This document shows positions 57,561 through 64,000 of a stretch of 64,000 nucleotides of DNA, in pieces. A program made the translations under genes and the position numbers. The notes beneath the pieces were generated by a model. It saw only the letters and a list, made by a program, of their open reading frames with translations. It searched no databases and was not told where the DNA came from. The DNA comes from Diadophis punctatus similis (taxonomy: Eukaryota; Chordata; Lepidosauria; Squamata; Dipsadidae). Location: contig JALIGW010000032.1 in NCBI GenBank assembly GCA_023053685.1, positions 6,453,720 through 6,517,719 on the forward strand. Direction: 5' to 3'. How positions within the stretch are numbered: the first letter of the stretch is position 1; every line of letters starts with the position of its first letter.

Positions 57561-60499
57561 CTTTCCCGACTGCCCCGCCCCGCCCCTGGGTTGGACTACA
57601 GACCTCATGCTCCCCAGCCCAGAGAGCCCAAAGAATAGCATTCTTCCTTACGGGACTCGGGGTGGGGGGCTTTGTTACTAAAACACCCGCAAAATCGCGG
57701 TGGGGGGGCAGAGAATAGGGGAGCTGCCGCCTCCCAGCCGCTCCTGCGCATGAGCCAAGCCTGGGGGGGCGGGGGGGACAGGAGACAATCCACCCAGCAG
57801 AAGCCCATTTGGGCCCCAGGGAAGGAGTGGCTCTCCCCAATTGGGGAAGCTGAGGGGGGGGCGTCTCGTGGGGTCACAACACTGTGACCTCGGGGGATGG
57901 GGCTGCCCCCCCTCCCCTCCCCATAGCCATCCTGCCAGGCTTTTGTCCTTGCAAGCTAGCAGGGTTGCCATAGTGACGCCCCCTCCCATGCCTCCCTGCG
58001 CTGCCCTCCTGCCTTTGTTTGGGCAGCTGCAGGCAGCCACTCGGCCCTCCCACGCCCAAGGACCAGAGGCATCCAGAGCTGGCTCCTGGGGGGGGGGAAC
58101 CCAGTGGCTGGGAGGGGGCACTTGTGCAAGGAAAATGCCTGCATGCTGAAGGGCTCCCTGAAATCAGAGAGCCTCTTGGACACCAAGTTATCAGACACCC
58201 CCCCCCAACACACACCCCCAGGCTTCCTCAGAGGCAGGCTGGCCTCTGGCAGGTTCTTGCCACTGGGACACTTAAGACCCCCCCAGGCCCAGGGTCAGGG
58301 TGGGAGTTAGCCCAGCCTGTGGGGGTTCAAGGCACAGCTTGGAATGAGAACAATGCCCAAGGACCACAGGAAGGTCCCACGCCTCTGGGCACTTGCACGC
58401 CCACTGACCCAGGGTTCCCCGAATTCACCTGGTTGCCACAAACTGGCCAACCACATTTTCAACGGGGGGGGGGGGGGGAGGATTGTGCAAATTCAGCCGG
58501 GAAGAGTGTGCAAAGTTTCGTCAGCTGCATTTCCTCCACAACAGGCCAAGCTAACCACCCTGCGCAGCCTTTGCCCCTGTGGCCTTCCTCCTGCCCGCCT
58601 TTGCCATCTTGATCCTTCCACCCTTTGGGGGGGAAATTGCCCAAACTCTGAGTTAACCCTACAAGACTACGCCGGTCCCCGCCCCCACCTTCCGTGGCAG
58701 AGGCTGGAAGACACCAAACTCTGGCAATCAAGGTGCCGGGCTAGGAGATGCCAAGGCCACTTTAACTTTTCAGTGACAAAGAACTACGTAGGGCAGGAGA
58801 TAAAAGTTATATTTGATCTCATTTTTGCTCTTAGCTGTTTGCCCACAGGTTCCCTATCCGCTCAGAGTTCACTGGCAGTTTTCGGAGGGGCTCCCGAGGC
58901 CACGTGGCAAGGGGATAGTAGTAGCCAAGCCCTTTTTCTTCCTTGTAAAGATGTACGTGGAGAGGTTACAGCTATGCCTGTCCAAGCTAATTATATCCCA
59001 CTTGGCTGAAGGACAAGCTGTACCCAGAGCTGTTGCGTGTGTGCCACACTCTGGACCCCTTCATATCCTTCTGCAGACACACAGTACGTGTGTGTGTGTG
59101 TGCAAATCCAGACTTCCCGTAACAGAAGCCTGCAAAAGTTGCACAAAGGCGGTTTTAGTTTCTGGCATTTCAGAGCAGAAGGCTGGGGGGAAACCCCTTC
59201 TCTGGGCAGCTGCTGCCACTCAGCATAGAGGCCCTTCTCCTCTTCTGGATCCCCAGGACTTCGGCTCCAATGTCCTCATAGCCTGCCGGCTGAGGCTGGG
59301 AGGGTCAGTCCTGCCCTCTGGGCGACCTGACAAACTGCCCACTTCTATCCCTGCTTCCTCCAGGCTGCTGCAGGCAAATATGTCCACCCAGATGGTCAGT
59401 GGCGTCTGGTGCCAGGGCCCGCCAGGTAATGGGGGAGGGGAGGAGAAGACCAGGCTCCAGAGAGGATAGCCTTGTCTAGAAAAGCTGCAGCAACGTTATC
59501 CTCCATGGGGAATGATGGGGTGGTGGAGTGGGACAGGAATTCACAGGCTCTTTGGAACATCCAGGACCCCCAGGGAAAGGAGCTTCCAAGCCCTTCTGCA
59601 ACACCCCTCCCCTCCCCCACAATGTCAGTGCTTCCTTTGCGCCACAGAGCCAATGTCTCTCTCCCAAGGTTGTTAAAAGGCCTCCAATTCAGGCCAGGTC
59701 CCTCCCCTCCCTCCTCCTGCTCATCTGGAAGGATGATCAAAGGGGGGGGGGGAGCTAGAGGGCAGCTGTGGTGGAGCCAAAACTTCTGTGACTGGTTTGG
59801 GGGGGGGCGGAGGAGAGGCTGGCTGCCCAACAACCTTCAACAAGCAAGTTCCCTCCCCCACTTTGGCCTTTTTTTCCAGGAGCCTCACCGGTGACAGTCC
59901 TGCACCAGGTGTTCCAAAATGGGTGGTTTTAGTATCCCACCATCCTGCTGACCACCATGGCAAAGATGGTGTGGTTCCCAGACCCCCCCCCCCCGCCTGC
60001 CCCACTGGCCAGCAGGGGAATGCTTTGGCTCCTCAGACACACCCTGGAAAGCCTGGCAGACCAAACAGAGTGCCCACATGGCCACTGACACCCCCCACCC
60101 CACCCCCGATTCACTCAGAGGCCTAATTCTCAGGCAAGCAGAGGAGGAGCTGGCGGGCAGGGCTTCCCCCACTCCCTGCCTGGCACTCCTGAAACTCCAG
60201 GGGAAGCGGAGCACCTGTGGCCCCACCTAGGGCAGGCAGGCACCTCCTGGCAGGGCAGCGCCTTGGCACTCTGAGCGGCTCCAGCAGAGCTCCTGGAGAA
60301 GGACAAGGCAACTGGCAGCTCCTGCGGCCCCCCGCCCTCCCCCCTCCCCATTTCTTTGTATCTGAGGGGGTTCCACCGAAACCCAGACAAACAGAGCCCC
60401 CATTCCCCGACCGGGGAACTGAGTCAGGCGAAGGAGACAGAAGCTCGGGGGCTCCCGGGGTTTCCTGGGCACAACATGGAAGCGCTTCTCCTGGGCTTC

Positions 60500-61280
60500 T
60501 TTCGGGCCTTCTTCGTGGGCCCAGCCAAGCCCGGACCAGGCCTCGCTCGGAGACCAGCCCGGGGAGGGGGAGGGGGAAGGACCTCCCTCCCGACCTTTGC
60601 CCGCCTTTTGCGGGAGCTCGAGGCAGCCCCTCCTCCCTGGGGGTCGCGAGCCCCCCTTCCTTTGCTCCCCCCTCACTGACACCCCCCGTGGCGCCCCACC
60701 CAACCCTCAAGGCGCCCCGGAGGGCCCTGGAAGCGGCGGCGGAGGCTCCTCCCGTTGGGGACTGAGCGTGGGGGGGGGGAAAGGCCGGACAGAGGCGCCC
60801 CGTCCTCCAGAGCAGCGGCGCCCACGCCTTACCTGCAGGCCGGGCCCTCCTCCGCCTCCACCTCCACCTCCACCTGCTCCGGGGCGCCTCCTTCCTTCCT
60901 TCCTTCCTTCCTTCCTTCCCGCGGGAGGGAGGGAGACTGAGGGGTCCGGCAGGCGCGGCGCCCCCTTTCCCCGAAGCAGCTTCCGGGCCCCGCGAGGCCC
61001 CGCCCTCCCCCGCGCGCATTGGCTCTCCGGGCGAGCCCCGGAGCCCCCGCTGGCCAATGGGCGGGCGCGGCGGCGGTGGCCACGCCTCCTCCACGTGCAG
61101 GTCCGTGATGACAGCGGGCCGTGGGAGAGGGGCGTGGCCGGGGCCGGGCTGCTCCGCCAGGGATCCTGGGAATTGTAGTACCACCTCCCTCTCCTCCGCC
61201 CCGTGGCGGAGTGGGAGAAGCCGTCCGTCTGCTGGCCTCCCTCCTCCTGGCCCGGGTCTCGGAGAGCGCGAAGGTCGGGG
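60500..61280 (-). promoter_or_regulatory. Distal CpG island with alternative ATOSB first exon (donor at 60833)
   Basis: A second CpG-rich block with a minus-strand donor, CTGCAG|GTAAGG, ending a possible exon at 60833. At 61161-61179 there is a ZNF143/THAP11-type element which on the minus strand reads ACTACAATTCCCAGGATCC. This class of element is usually within about 100 bp of a start site, so transcription probably starts near 61.1 kb. It could serve ATOSB as a second promoter, or a divergent + strand transcript. Confidence 0.45.
60895..60920 (+). repeat. (TTCC)n microsatellite
   Basis: About six TTCC units inside the distal CpG island, within the candidate first exon of ATOSB. Confidence 0.8.
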
Positions 61281-62099
61281 AGGGGCGGCGGGTGTCCTTC
61301 CAGGAGGGCATTTTTGTTCATTTCTCCGGGCCTTGGGTTTTCCTGGTGGTCTCCCATCCAATGGACCAGGCCCTGCTTAGCTTCCCAAGAGTGGGAGCTG
61401 AGGTCCCCAGAGAGCCAGAAGAAGACTGGCAAGCTGGAAGTCAAAGCAGGGCTGGAAGGGCCCGGGGCCAAGCTCTGAGAGTCTCCTTTGCCAGTCCCAG
61501 TGGCTGGCAGAGGGTTTGGATGCACCCCAGGCAAGGGACAGCCCCCACCAACAAATGAGTCCCCCCCCCTTTGCTTTGCTTTTCCTGGTTATCTTTTTCC
61601 TCCTGGGCTCTCCAGGTGGTGGCCCCAAGCAGGGCCTTTAAAGAAGAGTGGCCAGAAGGAACTGGGTCCCTGGTGGCCCCGTACAGAGCTGACTTGAGGG
61701 GGGGAGCATTTCCAGTTGTATGTGTGGAGAAAAAGCTCCCCCCCAAGTCTTTGAGGCTGCTCCCACTAAGCACCTTCAGGGCAAGAAGGGGAGCCAAGGC
61801 ACATCCTTTGTAAAAAATTGAGATGGCATCCCCTACGCTGCCATCAAAGCTCTATGGTTTTCTGGTATGCCTTGCACATAAAACACAGGCAGAGCTTCGA
61901 TCATGTTGTCATGGCTTTGCCGTTTTGGACCATCCTGTGGCCACATCTGGACAAAGGCCTGTTTCCCCTCAATTCAGCTTGCAAAGGACGCCTTTCTCAG
62001 ATGGGGAGACATGTTCAGTGGATATCAAGCACAATAAACAAGGCAAAATCTAAGTTACCCTTTGATGAGCAATTCCCTGCCCATTAGGCAGGAAAGACC

Positions 62100-62335
62100 A
62101 GGCCCACACATGAAGGTCCAATTAAACTGATTTATTGCTAATTATGGCCATGTCCAGGAATCATCTCCTCACGGTTGGCACCTGCTAGGAGGTAGGTAAG
62201 GTTCAATGGAATCCAAGGAAGGTTGGACTTAGTTCACTTCTGGCTACGTAGGGATTCTAGGCTGGTCCCTCTCTTCATTCCGGCCCACAAGCTCTGCCAC
62301 TCCTTTCCCTATACTGGTATAACCTTTGGAGATTG
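62100..62335 (-). repeat. LTR-like dispersed repeat
   Basis: Read on minus it has AGAGGGACCAGCCTAGAATC, a TAGCAATAAATCAG poly(A)-signal region and GGACCTTCATGTGTGGGCCT. Copies are at 2080-2290 (inverted) and 43140-43290. Confidence 0.45.
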
Positions 62336-62814
62336 TGTTGAGAGCCCTTGCTTCCTTTTCATAAAAGCCCCTTAAAGAAGAAACTAGTTGTGTCAGGCCT
62401 TTGGAAATATCTGCTTCAAACTGGAAACCGTCTTTATTTTATAAGAACCTCTGGCTGGACAAATAAAAGAACTAACCCTAACTGGAATATATGGGGATAT
62501 TTGCTTGGAAATGGCTTAACCAGGAAGAATTCCATGATCAAATTTGAAAATTCAGGAAGCGGGCTGCTGCTCTCTTGTGGCCAATCACCAGAACTGCTTC
62601 AAACAAAACTTCCTAGCAGAGTAATACAATCAATAATAAGCAGGTCTGTGACTCAGCTGGCTTAATCGTGATTTCCTGAATAAATCACAAGCGCCTGAAT
62701 TAACAGAAAACTGTAACCATAAGTTATAGTTTAGCAATATCACAACAGCAGAGTTTGTACAGCATGCCCAAGCCAAGCCAAATGACTGGGGTGTAGAACG
62801 TTTAATCAGTTTTG

Positions 62815-63000
62815 GCCCACACATTTTGGGAAGGACATTGAGAAGCTGGAATGTTTCCAGAATAGGACAACCAAGGCAATCTAGGAGGAGAACTGTATGG
62901 GGAAGGGTTATGCCTGGTCTGGAGAAGAGGGTCTGCAGAGACACAATTGCTGCCTTCAAGAATCTCAAGGGCTGCCCCAAAGGCACCCCACTGATTTTTC
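62815..63000 (+). repeat. CR1 fragment
   Basis: AGAATAGGACAACCAAGGCA, TATGGGGAAGGGTTATGCCT, TTGCTGCCTTCAAGAATCTC: a CR1-like internal 3' piece, diverged. Confidence 0.45.
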
Positions 63001-63007
63001 ATGCTAT

Positions 63008-63142
63008 ACTGCAGGGGTCTCCAAACTTGATAACTTTGTGGACTTCAATTCCCAGAATTCCCCAGCCAACCATGCTGGCTGAGCAATTCTGGGAGTTAAA
63101 GTCCACAAGACTTAAAGTCGCCCAGGTTGGACACCCCTGCAG
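63008..63142. repeat. Palindromic short repeat, good copy
   Basis: It runs from CAGGGGTCTCCAAACTTG to AGGTTGGACACCCCTG, with inner arms TTGTGGACTTCAATTCCCAG and TGGGAGTTAAAGTCCACAAG around CATGCTGGCTG. In this copy the outer ends look like hAT-type CAGGGGT termini. Confidence 0.6.
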
Positions 63143-63147
63143 CATAG

Positions 63148-63305
63148 CGCGAAAAATTAGCTAGGTGATTTTGGGTCCGTCCAACCCACCTCACAGGACT
63201 GTTGTTGTGGGGAAAAGAGCGGGAAGGAGGAGTATTAGGTATGTCTACTGCCTTAAGCTATTGATAAAAAATAACAAAGGCAGGATAAATATCTAAAAAT
63301 AATAT
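63148..63305 (+). repeat. Sauria-type SINE, 3' part
   Basis: AACCCACCTCACAGGACTGT, then TTAGGTATGTCTACTGCCTT and AACAAAGGCAGGATAAAT; same tail as the element at 1369. Confidence 0.65.
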
Positions 63306-64000
63306 AGAGGAGAGGACTAACCCATGTGGGATAACCGTGGGCTGGATCGGTCTGTTCTCCAGACTAATCTTGCATGCAGCTTGCTTAAACGGCCTGGGTC
63401 AGCCCCACCCCACCCCACCCCCAGCGGACCAGAACAAAAACCGATTCCATCACAAGCATGAAACTCCATTTACAATTACAAGGAGAAAATTGTGTAAATC
63501 TGATTGTGACGCTCATCCTTTATTAAAAAAATACTCCAGTGAATGAGAGAGATACACGTCTGCCTGAGCTGCTTCTAAGTCTCCCCTTGCGTCCCAGAGC
63601 TGAAAGTTTCAGACTCCTTTGCTGAAAGGGTGGGGGGGAGGTTTCTCCAACCAGGAAGACTGATCCACACTATAACCAGTCATGTTGGTGCAGCAGGACG
63701 GGCAACCCTGCCCACTGTGGTTCTTCTGCCAGGGATAGCCTGCTTCCTTCCTCCCTGGACCAAAGGGTCTTTGCCTGCCGGTGGGTGAGAGAAGAACCTT
63801 TATGGGGGGCTGATTTCACAGAGTGACCCCTGAGGCAAAGTGACAACAGCCTCCCCGCCCCCTTCCTCTTGCCTAGTTTCTTTGGGAGTCACTTGAGTAG
63901 CCCAAAGCAGAGCTGAAATCCTGGCACTTCCTGTTCCTTCAGCCACAGGAAAGAGGGCGGGGGGGGGGGCTCGGCTGCCCTTCCAAGCCCCCAAGGGATG

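Larger units (their letters stand above)
61300..64000. other. Right-end intergenic DNA
   Basis: No exon is recognised here. Repeats account for 62100-62335 (LTR-like), 62815-63000 (CR1), 63008-63142 (palindromic repeat) and 63148-63305 (SINE). In human the next gene to the right is UNC13B on the opposite strand; none of it is visible. Confidence 0.5.

Noticed and set aside
56550..57638. 362-codon plus-strand frame at the proximal CpG island
   Set aside because: It is a GC-driven open frame with Pro-rich translation and no conserved motif, on the strand opposite the likely ATOSB exon.
60123..61361. 412-codon minus-strand frame
   Set aside because: It spans a CpG island; composition (Pro, Arg, Gly) explains its length, no family is recognisable, and a splice donor inside it suggests a non-coding first exon.

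Overview
The window is vertebrate nuclear DNA, almost certainly from a snake (a squamate, probably an advanced or colubroid snake). Its genes are intron-rich and have GC-rich CpG-island promoters. Its repeats are squamate in type: tRNA-derived Sauria-type SINEs, CR1/L3 LINEs whose 3' ends carry AATAG and ATAG microsatellites (described in snakes), an L1, and many Tigger-like and hAT-like MITEs. The organism call is inference from repeat content; no taxonomic marker was searched.

Four complete protein-coding genes lie head to tail on the minus strand. From right to left they are ATOSB/FAM214B (coding 39126-45355, with probable non-coding first exons near 57.2 kb and 60.8-61.2 kb), STOML2 (28303-36156), PIGO (16737-27907) and FANCG (119-14421). 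This is the gene order and orientation I know from human 9p13.3, so the block is conserved synteny. VCP would be expected beyond the left edge and UNC13B beyond the right edge; neither is seen here. I rebuilt every coding exon by reading frame, splice sites and phase. The models give proteins of about 634 (FANCG), 1075 (PIGO), 365 (STOML2) and 568 (ATOSB) residues, close to the human lengths. The weakest parts are the last FANCG exon and the PIGO exon 4 acceptor.

Region by region: 0.1-14.4 kb is FANCG, with large introns full of CR1 copies, a SINE and MITEs. 14.4-16.2 kb is its promoter and a short intergenic gap. 16.2-28.0 kb is PIGO. The STOML2 poly(A) signal lies only about 290 bp upstream of the PIGO ATG. 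28.2-36.5 kb is STOML2. 36.5-39.1 kb is intergenic, with SINEs and a striking 283-bp GC-rich hairpin. 39.1-61.2 kb is ATOSB and its long 5' intron, which holds a twin-primed L1 insertion. 61.3-64 kb is intergenic repeat-bearing DNA.

The genes do not form a pathway. FANCG acts in the Fanconi anaemia core complex, PIGO in GPI-anchor synthesis in the ER, STOML2 in mitochondrial inner-membrane organisation, and ATOSB is a transcription-regulator-like Atos protein. No undescribed gene system was found. The most unusual items are the near-perfect 283-bp palindrome at 38310-38592, the L1 with a full 5' inversion and a 15-bp target-site duplication, two hAT elements abutting at the same 8-bp target, a triplicated SINE core, and a serine-coding microsatellite next to a PIGO splice donor.
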